A stretch of 64,000 nucleotides of DNA. Source: Cycas panzhihuaensis (Eukaryota > Cycadophyta). The DNA is taken from assembly GCA_023213395.1 (NCBI GenBank), contig CM041465.1:191525741-191589740 (forward strand). The letters are read 5' to 3'. Numbering within the stretch: the first letter of the stretch is position 1; every line of letters begins with the position of its first letter. A program made the translations under genes and the position numbers. Shown here piece after piece: positions 31,791 through 44,480 of the stretch. The notes beneath the pieces were generated by a model. The model searched no databases. It was not told the origin of the DNA and saw only the letters and a list, made by a program, of their open reading frames with translations.

Positions 31791-32560
31791 TTTATTCTTA
31801 TGAGTTAAGTTATGGAGACACACGAGCCTCATACTTTTGATGAGGCAGATATACATGATACTTAGAGAAAAGAAATGGAGGAAGAATATAACTCCATAGT
31901 AAAAAAATGATACTTAGGAATTGGTTGCCCTTCCTCTCAACAAAAAGGCTATTTGTACCAAGTGGGTTTACAAAATCAAATTCTGATTTGATGGATCAAT
32001 TGACAAACATAAAGCTAGATTGGTAGTAAAAGGTTATGCCCAAAGAGAAGGCATCGATTATAGTGAAACATTTATCCCTGTTGCATATATGGAAATTATT
32101 CGTATGATAATGAATTTGGCTACATAAATGGGATGGGGTGTTTACCAAATAGACGTTAAAAGCACATTTCTTAATGGGTACATTGAAGAAGATATCTATA
32201 TATCTCAACCCCAAGGTTTTGATGTTAGGGAGGAAGAAGACAAAGTGTATAAGCTTAACAAGGCACTCTATGGATTAAAGTAAGCTCCCAGGGCATGGTA
32301 TTCTTGAATTGACAAATATTTTAGAAATCAAGGATTCAAAATATCTCAATCAGATCTAAACTTGTATATCAAGATTAAAGGAGACTCCATTCTAATAATG
32401 GGATGTTATGTAGATGATCTTATCTACACTAGAAATGAATCTCATCTTTTGAAAAAATTTAAGGAAGATATGTGTAAGGAGTTTTAGATGACAGATTTGG
32501 GTTTAATGTATTACTTCTTAGGTTTAGAAGTATGGCAAGATGAAGATGACATCTTTATTT
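31791..32560 (+). pseudogene. Copia reverse transcriptase, family E
   Basis: RT blocks are readable in order: KWVYKIKF near 31960, [20 protein letters not shown] near 32015, YQIDVKSTFLNGYIEEDIYI near 32140, KLNKALYGLK near 32255, and an intact catalytic box GCYVDDLIYT near 32405. TDLGLMYYFLGLEVW lies near 32495. Stops and several frame changes break it. It belongs with the preceding integrase and the following RNase H in the gag-pol order of copia. Confidence 0.9.
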
Positions 32561-33351
32561 CTTAAAGAAAGTACACCTTGGACTTACTTCAAAAGTTTAA
32601 GATGAATGATTAAAAGTGTCTAACAACTCTAGCTAAAGTTGAGATCAAGTTATCTAAACTTGATGATTATGCACTTGTGGATCCCATACTCTACAGATAA
32701 TTAATTAACAATCTAATTTATTTAACTTCAACACAAACGTATATTATGCATGCGATCAATGTAGTATCTAGATTTATGCAAGATCCCAAGACTACTCATT
32801 AGCAAGCAACAAAAAAAATCTTACAATACTTAAAGGCACAACAGAATATAGGTTGCATTGTAAATCTTCATCGAATTTTAGATTGACTGGGTATATAGAT
32901 TTAGATTAGGTAGGTGACATTGATGACAGGAAATCTACTTCAGTTTACATTTTCAGTTTGGGTTTAGCAACTATACCACAGGGTTCCAAGAAATATAATA
33001 TTGTTTCCCTATCTACAATAGAAGTGGAATATAAAGCAATAGTTTCTAGCGCATATAAAACTGTATAGCTACAATGACTCCTACAACACTTTTAGATGGA
33101 ATAAAAAGGGTCAACTAAAATTTGGTATAATAATCAAAGCACCATTTAGATGACATGGAATCTAGTCTTTCATGGTAGAGCTAAGCACGTCGAAACTTAG
33201 TATCACCTCATTTGAGAATTAGTTCAAGTAGGCAAGATTGAATTAGCATATTACAACATTGAAGACCAAACAATATATATATTCATAAAACCATTAGGAA
33301 AGATCAAATTTCATAAATTCAAAGATAAACTTGGAGTTCTACACAATGGAC
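32561..33351 (+). pseudogene. Copia connection domain and RNase H, family E
   Basis: Remnants include RKYTLDLLQKFKMND near 32567, LINNLIYLTSTQTYIMHAI near 32700, VYIFSLGLATIPQGSKKYN near 32945 and IVSLSTIEVEYKAIVSSAY near 33000. The C-terminal AKHVET segment is near 33183, then FIKPLGKIKFHKFKDKLGV. Stops throughout. The polypurine tract and 3' LTR follow directly. Confidence 0.88.
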
Positions 33352-33365
33352 ATTATGGGGGAGAA
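33352..33365 (+). promoter_or_regulatory. Polypurine tract, family E
   Basis: TTATGGGGGAGAA immediately precedes TGTTGGGATAATG, the LTR start. Confidence 0.82.
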
Positions 33366-33677
33366 TGTTGGGATAATGCCCATTATTGAGATGTGTATAG
33401 TTGTCATCAGGCCCCCAAAAGGCATCTTGAGCCACCAAGTGCTACCATGCAGCCTCTGCAGTCGAATAAGGTAAGTATATTGCACCATTTTATTTATTTA
33501 TTTATTACTTGGACTAATGTCAGGTTGAGGCAGTCCACCACCTCCCCAAAACTATAAATTGAAGGGGAGTACCTCCCTCGTATTTTTTAACACTACTAAA
33601 AGTTCTACAGAAATATTTTACTTTCTAGAATGGCTACGTGACATTGTATTTAGCTTGCTCTGCTTCTTAATCCAACA
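33366..33677 (+). repeat. Family E LTR, copy 3 (3' LTR, 312 bp)
   Basis: The best-preserved ends of the three copies: TGTTGGGATAATGCCC to TAATCCAACA. The same internal landmarks as copies 1 and 2 are present (GAGCCACCAA, AACTATAAATTGAAGGGGAGT). It is not followed by a primer-binding site, as expected for a true 3' LTR. Confidence 0.88.
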
Positions 33678-34399
33678 TGGATGAATCTGCAAGGTCAACT
33701 CTCCCTCATCTTAAAGGTTATTAGACTATGATATAATATTGATATATAACTATATGTTTAGTCCTAAATTCCACATTTGTATTAAGGGGGATATTAACAA
33801 GCACAAACAAATATTAACACCTAGTGGAAGTTAATGCTTCATGTGGTCTAGAGAAGAATAGAAATATGAAATGGCACAAATATCAAGATTCAAAGGGACA
33901 TGAAGAATTGAGATATGAAGAGTCACAAGAAATGATGAAGAATCCCAACTTTCTTTTGGACATACCCTTTAGATCATATAAAAAGGGATCTATTGTAGGG
34001 TTATTGAATTGTGATGAACTATATTCAATCATCTGGGTTTCACTCACCTAATAATCTATAATATAATGGTTGGCATTTCTAATTGATCATCAAACATTTC
34101 GTATGTGGGTGTTTTTCCTAAAAGGGTTTCCTATATTAAACCTATATCATCTATGTTCTTGTTATATTGATTACATGATGTGTGTGCTATGTAAATGATG
34201 TAAAGATTTAGAAAGAATTTATAGGGTATCAGGGAAAGCCTGTGTATGTACGAATTCTCACATATATACAATGAATGAAGATGAAGTTATTGAAGAAGTA
34301 GTTCTTCTGATCAAGTCTTAAAATTATCTATTATATCTTTTCAAATATTCATGATGAATTTATTCTATATAACTACATTGTGGATATAGGAGTAGCACA
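33678..34399 (+). repeat. Probable LTR of another element after a purine tract
   Basis: ATTAAGGGGGA at 33781-33791 looks like a polypurine tract, followed by TATTAACAAGCAC at 33792, an LTR-like start. A TATA-like CATATAAAAAGGG lies near 33976. 33678-33780 would be the tail of that element's internal region. No second copy or right end can be identified, so the limits are guesses and the identity is provisional. The open stretch at 33824-34051 lies inside it and has no domain. Confidence 0.45.
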
Positions 34400-34612
34400 T
34401 GATATGATGTTATTATGGTTATGAATGTCTTAGAGCTAACATGTACTAAACTAGGGCAACTAGTAAGAGCTCTAGATTTTAAAATTATATCCATTATTGG
34501 AGAGATCAAACATCTAGTGGTGAACTTGACATGTTACCTAAAAGTTGATACTATGATCTCAACTCACTTTTGTCAAGATTTGTCTCAAATTAGAACCATG
34601 TTTCTTGGCTAA
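34400..34612 (+). other. Possible gypsy protease scrap
   Basis: Translation gives NYIVDIGVAHDMMLL followed by a strand-rich stretch, LGQLVRALDFKIISIIGEIK. This is reminiscent of the D-[ST]-G active-site region of plant gypsy proteases, with the Ser or Thr lost. The match is weak and short. It could be chance in decayed repeat DNA. Confidence 0.3.
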
Positions 34613-34639
34613 AATTTCTTCTTGATATTGGTTATTCTA

Positions 34640-37600
34640 GTAAAATATTACCTTACTTATTATTGATCTCACTAGAGTATCATGCTTGCTTCTTCTTTTT
34701 TTGCTCCAATGATAATAAATCTTGAAGTGTTTTGTTGATAAGAGAAAGTTCCTCCTCATTGAGATTGACTAACTAAAGATCCATTAAAGCTAATTATATA
34801 GGCAACACTACTTCCATTCCATACACTAGTGGATAAGGAGAGAAACCAATGGCCTCTTTGCTGGTAATTCCCTAAGCCCATAAGGCTTGTTATAATTTCA
34901 AATGTTAATTGCTTTGATTTACCTTAATAGTCTTCTTAAGATTCACACTAGATTCTTATTAGTAGACTTTGCTAGTCCATCCCCCTAAGGGTAGTAATTC
35001 AAGAGAAGGTAATTTGAATATCATGTCTTTGATAAAACTTGGGAATTTTTGCTAATGTAAAGGTAAGGCAATTATTTAAAACTAGATAAGCTAAAACATT
35101 AAACCTAGGCATAATTTCCTAATTACAAAATTGAATTACCATAATAAAGGTAGTGTTTTTAGTTACTATAACCTTAAACTATCTAATGAAGTAATTAGTT
35201 GATGTAAGAATAAAGGCTTATTCTTTACTAGAAGTTGGATTAATTAGGCTATGAAATCTAAGCCCCATTTTTCAAATGGCTAGTTAGCAAAAATAGGTTG
35301 TAATAATATTATTGCTAATTATTTTTTTCCCTATAAATCTTTGATAAGCTTATAGTTCCTTATCTCCTATAATGAGCCTTTGAAAATAATTAGCCAAAAG
35401 TAGCCCACCCTAAGAATCTTATGGGTAGTGGTTTCAATTGAATAATATCCTCTATGAAGTCCTACATAGAATTCATCCAACATTTCATATGCTTCTTTCA
35501 TTACCAAGCACTTTAGTAAGGTTCCATCATAACTCTTTATATATAATTATCCTTGTAAGAGGACATATGGAACAACCCTCAATTTTAAAGATCTCCTTTC
35601 CCTTTCATCTAAGGAAGTGGGATACAAATTAATTTTAAGATAGAAAACAACATTTTTAAAGAAAGGGTCAAGATTACTTTGATCTTGCAATTCAACATCA
35701 ATTATCTCTTCATCATATTTTTCATGTTCATTTTCTTGCACTATCAAATATATGGCTTCATCTTCTGTTAAAAGTTTACATAGACCTTGATCCATTACTA
35801 GTCAAATAGGTTTGATATCAACATCAAATTCCTAAATTTTAGCAAACCATTTAACCCATCTCTTAATGGGTTTTACTTAATTTATAATAGCCTTTACAAG
35901 AGATATAGAATATGTGTTATGGTATCATTATGAATGATGTAGGGCTTGAAATCCTCTATATTCTTAACTAAGGTATAAGCTTATTTTTCTATCTCTGAGT
36001 ATCTTAACTAATAATTTTTAGTGCCTTACTTAGAAATGTTATTAGTTTCTCTTTATCTTTGTCATCCTTCTATATCAACATTATTGTATGTACTCCATTT
36101 GAATAATATAAATATAAGATGAAATCTTTTCCAAAATTAGGATTTACTAAAATATAAGCTTTTGAAATATAGTCCTTAACTTGATGGAAGATCTATTTTG
36201 CTTCTTTAGTCCAATTGAAATCAACCTCCTTTAGAAGCATATTAATAAGAAGAGCGATCCTTATATAGTCGGGATGAATGTTTATAGAATTTAATCATTC
36301 TAAAGAAATCTTATCGCCTTCTTATTTGTAGAGAGTGTTACCTCCTTTATGGTGATGATATGCTCAGATAAATTAGAGTTTCTTCTTTTAATATACTATA
36401 ACTAAGAAAATTTCCCACATTTACTTTAGACACCATCTTCTTTGGAAAACCTTCCTTAGATGCTTTATATGATCAACTGGATCCTTTGAAAACATTATCA
36501 TGTTATCAAGGTATATCATAATGATGACTACTATTAGGTCTTTAAAATTATGGCTCATGGCCCTTTAAAAAGTTACACCCTACATTGATTAGGCCAAAAG
36601 TCATCTTCTTATATACAAAATTTCCCCAAATGGTTGTAAATGTTATCTTTAAGTGGTCCTTTTCAGATATCAAGATCTAATTATATCCCAAAAATCTATC
36701 CAACAAAAATATTATCTTTGACCTTGCAATTGTTTATAAAATCTTCTCCATATTAGGGAGAGGATAATTTTGTTTAAGTGATTTCTTCTTTAGATTTTAA
36801 AAAGCAACAAACAACCTTATGTCACTCTTCTTTTTTTTAATGGAACTAAATTAGCCACCCAGGTGGAGTATCTTATTAGAAAATGATATTTGACTACCAA
36901 AGCTTGTGAATCTCCTTCCAAATTAAATCCCTTAGCTTGGGACTTATAACTCTCTAGGCTTCTACCTAAAAGGTTTGGTCCAAACTTTTAATGGTATGTT
37001 ATACTAAATGACCTTGTGATTGAAAAGTCTTAAGTCTCAATATGTCTAAGTAAATATGCCTTTAAATTTACAATAAAGAGATACTATTACATTTTTCTAC
37101 TTATATATATTCCTTGCCAATGGAAATTATCTTTAGATTTTCTTGAGTGCTAATATTTGTCCTAATTCCATCTTGTACTATTCTTTCAAAATATTTCTCC
37201 TTATATATTTTAAACTTAGGTGACTCATTAATATTAAATAAAGGTTCAAAGGAAATCAATCCTTTAGGAACTTTATTTTATGTTAATTTAACTTCTTTTC
37301 CATCTATAGTTAGTCTTGTTTTGGTAGGTCAATGAATTCATTTTCTTCTTTGATAAATAAGAGAATTTAGCTACCATTTTCCAAGATATGCTAGTGCTCT
37401 ATATTATTAGGAATGAATGCTTTAGTTGTTATTTCAATCAAATGTTAACTATGAATTGAATTTGGATTGACATTGAGCATTGAGGCTATCATAGCTAGTG
37501 GATTAGTTAATTGATTCTCCATGATTGGGATGTGTTAAATTAAGAATGTCTCAAATTCTTTGAGTAATTACCAAACACATTGTTTATAGTTCTTCAACCT

Positions 37601-38330
37601 TTTAGTCCATAATTAGCTTAAAGTCACCTTAAGGTTGTAAAAGTTTAAACTTTATATTGAGGGATTTGTGAAGGTGTAAAATTTAAGCTTCATACTGAGC
37701 ATCATTATTAGTACAATTAGATGCCAATTTATAAGAAAAGGAAAAACTCTACTAATTAGAGATTTGAATGGCAATTCTGGCTCCTCCTCCAACTCTAGAT
37801 TTTGCTCCATCAAAGTGAAGGATCTAAACCAAAACCTTCCTCCTAAGATCAACATAGAACCAATCTTTTTTAGAGGTATAAAGTCCCTCGTTAGTCTCAA
37901 CCAAGACTGTAGATGTCTTTGTTTAACTTGGGTCATATTATACACTTACATAATTTCCTTCTTAGTTTGCCCATGATCTGCATGCCTTTCTTCCTTCAGA
38001 ATGGAAATTGAGTCCCTTCCAACTAGAAAAGTGATGTTTTCCACTATGATATTCGGTATGGAACCTATTTCATGGACTTATTCTTGACCTATAAGTAACC
38101 CATAAATGGGGAAAATATCCACCACCATAACCAAAATTGTTATAGGAACTTTGGGATAGGTAGCCATGTTAATAACTAAGTGCTTAATTTTTCTTATAGT
38201 GGGGACTACTTTAAAATCTAATCCTTGGATATGTTATTGGGTTTTATTGAACTCAAATCCCAAAGTCTTTATTATCATACCCTCCTCTCCCACTTTAACC
38301 AAGGGTTAGTTATGACCCCACTTAGTTGTG
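34640..38330 (-). pseudogene. Decayed Ty3/gypsy pol (protease, RT, RNase H, integrase)
   Basis: On the minus strand, protease-like sequence near 38330-37990 includes MVVDIFPIYGLLIGQE, the C-terminal protease block of plant gypsy elements. RT lies near 37050-36300 with SLKQNYPLPNMEKIL and a catalytic box mutated to IYLDNMIMF (YLDD to YLDN). The integrase linker 35795-35547 leads to SLKLRVVPYVLLQG and the zinc region LYIKSYDGTLLKCLVMKEAY near 35560-35420. The core starts near 35275 (PFEKWGLDFIA), and its end, GFSPYPLVYGMEVVLPI, lies near 34870-34820. Stops and frame changes are everywhere. LTRs could not be identified. No chromodomain or GPY/F motif is visible. Confidence 0.82.
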
Positions 38331-39499
38331 ACTCACTTGAGTTTACTAACAAAGCCAACACTAGTTGCACTACTTGAACTATGGAAGCTTAAATTAGAGT
38401 TTTACATGTGTATAATGGAATGTAAAATACATTCCTAATAGTAGTATTTCAAAAAAGAGGATAAGTGTTAAAGTAATATAATTCATCATTTGATCATCAT
38501 TCATATAACTTGATTGTAAAAAGGACCAACTAGTTTATTCAAATATATTCACTACCGAACTAATTGAATTCCTAGGAAGAAATCACCCCTGAGTGAGAGC
38601 ACATAATATAAATACTAGAGTGATAGTATGTTACTAAGCTCACAAACCTATATCTCATCCTAAATGAATTCTTTGCTCATAAATTTATAAATAGATAATG
38701 CTAAAATATATGAGCTTTCTAACTGCACTTAATTTATACAACCAAATCTAGAAATTCCAGTAGAATTAATCTCATTAGATATCTCTCTATGTGATCCATG
38801 TATCCCACACCATGCATTGTATAAATGATAACCCTACATGTATCATCACTAGATCTCACCATAATAAGGTTGTGGGTTTCATACTAAACTACCACTCATC
38901 CATGATAAGGTTGTAAATCCATACCCTATAGCCATTACTCATGCATATAAGAAGAAGAACAAGAATAAGGAGGGGACTTACTCAACCTAAATTCTTGCCA
39001 TAATTTCAAAGGAAATGGGACTCACTTAACCCAAATTCATTTCATAACATAGAGGGGACTTTCTCAATACAAACCTCATATGTCAATTAAAATTGAGCAC
39101 CATCAAAACAATCCAATGAGTTTGACATAATAATGGACACACATATTCATGCCACTTACCAAACTTATTCATTACATGGGGTGGAGATAAACTTTAAGAG
39201 ACTCTAATGTGAGTTCAATTGTTTGTTCTAGAATACTACCCTGTGGTATGATTATACAACACTCACCTAAACCAACTTTTATGAAATTCAACCATAGAAG
39301 GTTTATAAAATCACCATTGAGAGATTCAAGTATCTCCCCTATATCATCTCTAAAAGAACTAGTCTTGGAGAACTAATCTTAGCCCCAAAGGTCTTTAGTT
39401 GTTCTTTGGCTTCTTGTCACCTTTGTTTAATGCTTTAACTTTCATTATCTCACCCAAAAGTTTTCTCGAGAAGGATGATGATGCAAAATATAGAAGAAG
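38331..39499. other. Unassigned AT-rich repeat DNA with short degenerate repeats
   Basis: No reading frame or domain. Two families of short imperfect repeats occur: a roughly 40-base unit beginning (T)AAGGTTGT at 38862-38940 (two copies), and a roughly 45-base unit beginning GGGGACT(T/C)(A/T)CT at 38973-39090 (three copies). The region may be the leader or LTR of the neighbouring gypsy element, which runs in the opposite direction. Confidence 0.4.
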
Positions 39500-39880
39500 T
39501 GTTAAAACATAATGTTTAATGTTGGTTTATATATTTTGTTAAGTGTCCTTTTTAATTCTCATAGATATATTTTATTGTAATATTAATATATGTACATGGA
39601 TGTACACCTATTCATGTAATTATCTTGTTGGTGGACTTAAGGGTTCTTTCACTTGATTAGATACGTATAAGCTTAGTTATACTATAAGTATGTGTTCATG
39701 CTTAATGCAATAATTTAGAAGGTGATAATTTTCCCACATCATTATTGTCTCGTATATTATACATACTTTATCTTTTGTTTATTTCATTTATTATTTATTA
39801 TTCATGCCTCATTCTTATACCATATTTCCATTTATATTTTTATTATGGTTTCAAAGGTAATCTTTGAATCCTTATTTTAA
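39500..39880 (+). repeat. 5' LTR of small element
   Basis: It starts TGTTAAAACATAATG and ends just before the primer-binding-like TGGCATCGG at 39883. It is about 380 bp; the exact right end is uncertain because the terminal CA is degraded. Confidence 0.6.
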
Positions 39881-40617
39881 TATGGCATCGGAAAGGTGGT
39901 TGAATCCAAGCTACTATGGTGAGGTGAAGATCTTGTTAATCAAAATCTTTGAACTTGTTCAGGAACCTACAAGCAAATGTTGGTGGAGTTGAATAACCTA
40001 CTACATAGCCACCCTAGCATCCATGGCCATTTCACATTGAAACAGAGAATTGCCATCACATAAAAGAATCGAAGAATAATAGGGTATGAAATATGCTTTT
40101 CAGGCTACTACAGGAATTGCTCGTAGCCATGAAATGAAATGAAAAATACCTTGCCATACATGCAGAAACAATCGCTACCTAAGGTAAAAATACCCTTTTG
40201 TTATCTCATCTCCAGTCCATAGATTTGTCCGTTATGAACTTAAAGTTGCCCCTTGCTTAAGCTATAATATATTATGTCTGAGAAGTGCCCCCACTATGTG
40301 ATTGAATTACAAATGTTCACAATCTTGGGTTTATGTCTAAAAGACCATCTTGTGGTTATAACCTCCACACAATAGTCCAACTATAACTAGGGCCCATAAC
40401 TTTGATTCATTAATGGATATGGTCAAGTTTCTTTCAAGTTGAGGATTCTATATCATAGTCATCCATCCGTAATAGAGATCAAATCAATCATGCTTGCTAT
40501 TTAGATTTTCCTTGCTATAGAAATCGAATCTGCCCCATTTATTACCTAGATATAGTCCCTATCTGTCGCTCCCTACTCACAGCCATACTCTTGAAGAATG
40601 CGACTGGTTGCATCACT

Positions 40618-40770
40618 TGATCACACTTGCACCCATTGATGATAATCACATATAGTTGTGGTCTATTTTATTCATGACCTATTACAAAAATTCATCTGTT
40701 ATATCATGTATAGTTACAGTCTAATTTATTCACAACTTGGCACAAAAATTCATCTTGCCGATAGACAAGT
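40618..40770. repeat. Short imperfect tandem repeat
   Basis: Two copies of a roughly 65-base unit with CATATAGTTGTGGTCTATTT / GTATAGTTACAGTCTAATTT and AAAAATTCATCT(T/G) blocks. Non-coding, inside the small LTR element. Confidence 0.5.
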
Positions 40771-42021
40771 TTGCATGTTTTTTTGCATAGTTATTTGAAT
40801 TGTTTAGAAATGATTTTTTTGAACCCTAAAACAATTTGTAAATGTTATAAGAAATTTGATTGAATTTGATATATCTTCAAATTCGGGGGCTAGGTTTTCC
40901 TATTAGTAGGAGGTCACATTGTCAGCCTATGGGATCAAGGGTTAAGTAGAAAGAGGGTGGACTCTAAAATAGAGTTAATTAAATTAAATATTTTTTTTTC
41001 CTTAAATATTATTTGATATTTGATAATTTTTGAAGCTTGAATACAATTTGTTAAGGATCACATAATTGTTTATGACCTACTAGTGTTTTTTCCTTTATAA
41101 CTTCTCACTAGAATGTCAGAATTTAGTGTCATCAATTATGTTGGATTTGTTATTTCAAGATAGTTCAAATGGGTGGTCGCAAGGCATAGTTTGAAATTTA
41201 GAGGCTCATTATTTTAATCAATAAAGTTCATGTAAATGGTCAAAACTTTATAAAATGTGCATTTCATGATATTTTTAGGTCTAGTTTCACATACCCTATA
41301 ATTTTTTAGCATTCCTGATAGCATGGTAAAGTCATTTTTATATTTAGAAGTAATAATAGATATGTTTGGTTTAAATTTAAGTAAAAATTTCTGATCTATG
41401 ATAGTATAAAGACTCTTAGGAATCCTTTTTATACTTATGGGAGTTCTTTCATATAGAATCACATCTAGTGTTTACTTGCAGGTAGCTATATTATTGATTT
41501 GTAGTAGAAGATACTTCATAAAAGTATTTTTGGTTATTAGTAAACTTAGAGTCTGAAACTCTAAGTGATGTCCATATTTATCTTTGTAGAACCTCATAGG
41601 TTTCAAGGTGTATCTTACTCTTGAAGGAACCACAAATTAGTTGCCTCAAAGGAGAATGATAGAACCACAAATTGATTTCCTCAAACATGAATGACACTAT
41701 TTTAGTACTCAACTCATTCATCAGGTAGACTTATTCACAAAATAAAGTTGATTAAGGTTGATTGAACCACATATCCAAAGGAGGTTCCTATACAGTTGAT
41801 GGTTGCAGTGGCTAGTTACCCATGCATTTTGGTAGATGGACCTTTCTTCATATGGACTTTAGTAGATTTTCATTTATAGCTTGTAAATATAACTAGTACC
41901 ACATAGAGCCAATATCCATTTGTTATAGTAGATTTCTATATAATATACAGATGCAACATTAAATATTATGGGGGGAAGGTGTTAAAAAATAATGTTTAAT
42001 GTTGGTTTATGTATTTTGTTG

Positions 42022-42501
42022 AAAAGCTAAAAATCTCCTCTTTTACTTAGTAGCTTCATCCTTGATAAATTCTATGATGGACAAGTAAATCTTGTACCCC
42101 AAAGAAGTCATGAAGGTATCTAAATATAACACCTACCCTTACATTTAGTTTCCCCTTATTCTTCCCTCACTCATATCATGTGCTCCCCTATTTGTACTAT
42201 TGATTTGAATAATCTAGTTGTTTTTATATTATACAAGAAATAAATAAAGAGTGATCTTATATTAGGTAAGGTGTTAAAAAAAAGAAAAAAGACAAATAAC
42301 TTAAGTCTAAAGGGACTACAATCTTTACCCACAAATACTTACTAAGCTAGATAATTACAATGGTACATCCCCACACTTGATGAAGAATAAATTGTGCATT
42401 CACCTCACATGGGATAAATATAACTAGAAAGAAAATATATACTTTATATATTTCTTAGAGCTATGCATGACTAAGGATAGTTAAATAACTAGGTCCTTAC
42501 A
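42022..42501 (-). repeat. Probable 3' LTR of the gypsy element at 42.6-44.5 kb
   Basis: On the minus strand, GTGAAGGGGAGAGGGA at about 42515-42502 is a polypurine tract, followed by TGTAAGGACCTAG, a common gypsy LTR start. The far end (lower coordinate) cannot be fixed; it abuts the truncated LTR of the small element. No partner LTR is visible. Confidence 0.55.
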
Positions 42502-42539
42502 TCCCTCTCCCCTTCACAAAAGCATCATCCTTGATACAA

Positions 42540-44234
42540 CTTCTTCTTACTATAAATAAATGAGGATACTACTATTGCATGCCATTTTCCAACTCCTAAA
42601 TTACCTCTTTGAATATTAGATACTTCCATTGCACTTCAACTTACCTAAAGCTCCCATTCTAAAACATTCTCTCCCTCCGATCTTATATCTTTAAGGGTTC
42701 TTCTTCAAAATCAAAACTTGGTCTTGTTACAAGATTAGTCCATACAAACATATGCTTTGAATCTAGCACATACTTCTTTAGCAATAAAACCTAGAATACA
42801 TTATGAATTTAAAGATTAAATGGAAAGGAAAGATTATAGGCAACTTATCTTATTTGTTCTAAGATCTCAAACGGACCATAGTATCTCAATGAGAGCTTGT
42901 TATACATGTCTAAGCTGAGTGAGTTATGCTTGGGTCTTACCCATAGAAATATATGAACTCCAACTAGAATTACCTTATTATTCTCTTTAGGCCAGCATAG
43001 CTTTTTTGCCTATTTTGGGTTACCTTCAACTATTGTCTAATGCTAACTAGTTGCCTCTATTTCCTATACTATTTCTAGCCCTAACATGTATTTGTCTTCT
43101 ACGTTCTCCTAGTTAATAGGCATGCTATAGTTTCTACTATACAATGCATCAAAAGGACTCATACCCAAAGAGGTATGGGTTGCATTAGTATAGGCAAATT
43201 TAGCCAAATGGAGGTGGCTCTACTAACTAGTTGGTTGTTTCATTGTATACATCTAAATCAAGTGTTCTAGCACTTGATTCACTCTTTCTATTTACCTAAC
43301 AATTTTAGATAGTAGGTTATGCTAAACTTTAACTTTATGCCTAATTTTTGAAACATGGATCTCTTAAACTTTGAAGTGAATTTAATATCTCTATCCAAAA
43401 TAATGCTCTTAGGCACACCATACAATCTCACTATCTCCTTCATAAAGAAAGTACTAACATACAAGGTAGTATGGGTAGTGTGAACTAAGATGGAATGTGC
43501 AAGCTTTATGAGCTTCTCTACTACCACCATAATGGCAACATACTCCTGAGAGCCCTGAGGAAGATCAATGATAAAATCCATGGTGATTATCTCCTATTTT
43601 TATTCTAAAGTTTTCAATGGCTATAATAAACTTATAAGATGTTTAAGTTCAACCTTAACCATTTGGCATGTCATATAATTTACTACAAAACTTATGACAT
43701 CATTTTTCATCCCAAGCTAATGAAATTATTTCTTCATTGCTACATAGGTATTATGGTAACCTAGAGGACCTACATATGGCATGACATACACTTTGCAGAT
43801 GATCAATTCATGAATGTTTGAATCTCATGGCACATAGATTCTTTGTTGTCAAGTTAACATACCATTTTCCATTATTTCATAACCTATATATTTATATACA
43901 AATTTGACATTTACTAGGCTTGGAGTTTACTGATTTTACAAATTTTCCTTTACTTGTTTATAAAACTCATTGGTCTCATAGGCTTTTAAAATAAAATCAA
44001 TTAGACTAGACTATTACATGCTTATTTTAACATTATATTAGCATTGAATTAGGGTATCAACCACCTTATTCTCCTTTTCTTTGACATATTTTGGCTAAAA
44101 ATCAAAGTCACACAAATATTCCATCCATCTAAGTTGCCTTGTGTTTAGATATAGTTATGTGAATATGTGTTTGAGGTTGTCATGATCTGTATGAAGCTCA
44201 AATTTCTTTCCAAGTAGGTAATGGTTCCATGCCC

Positions 44235-44324
<90 letters not shown>

Positions 44325-44480
44325 CATATTGATTCTAAGCCATGAGTGGGGTAATTCTTCTCATAGTCTTTTAATTTCCTTGATTCATAAAAATTAATCC
44401 AATGGTCCTACATTAAGACTACCCTATAATTTTAATGCAAACATCATTGTAGACTAAGAAGCTCTAGTTTTGATAAGGTA
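42540..44480 (-). pseudogene. Ty3/gypsy RNase H and integrase, chromovirus-like
   Basis: On the minus strand, RNase H begins near 44445 with [20 protein letters not shown]. It is interrupted by an 85-bp TA tract and resumes with [15 protein letters not shown] and RQLRWMEYLCDFDFQPKYV near 44210-44090. The integrase zinc region is FHWLGMKNDVISFVVNYMTC near 43730. The core, 43581-43288, holds MDFIIDLPQGSQEYVAIMVV and YGVPKSIILDRDIKF. Near 42920-42700 there is a GPY/F-type module (YYGPFEILEQ, NVFQVLLLKKYV), seen in chromoviruses. Stops and frameshifts are common. RT, protease, gag and the 5' LTR are missing. Confidence 0.87.
44238..44322. repeat. (TA)n microsatellite inside RNase H
   Basis: About 42 uninterrupted TA units. 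On the minus strand it splits the RNase H sequence between HGLE and the region equivalent to VHALKMWRHYLL, an alignment point that is contiguous in the family. Confidence 0.92.

Larger units (their letters stand above)
39500..42021 (+). mobile_element. Small internally deleted LTR element
   Basis: The left LTR starts at 39500 (TGTTAAAACATAATGTTTAATG). A second copy of the same start is at 41980, directly after the purine run TATGGGGGGAAGG, so it marks a 3' LTR. That copy matches for only about 42 bases and is then lost, so the 3' LTR is truncated. A primer-binding-like TGGCATCGGAAAGG follows the left LTR. The 2.1-kb interior shows no clear gag or pol; a lone VDLFTK near 41725 may be an RNase H tail. 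Superfamily uncertain, copia favoured by the primer site and termini. Confidence 0.6.
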
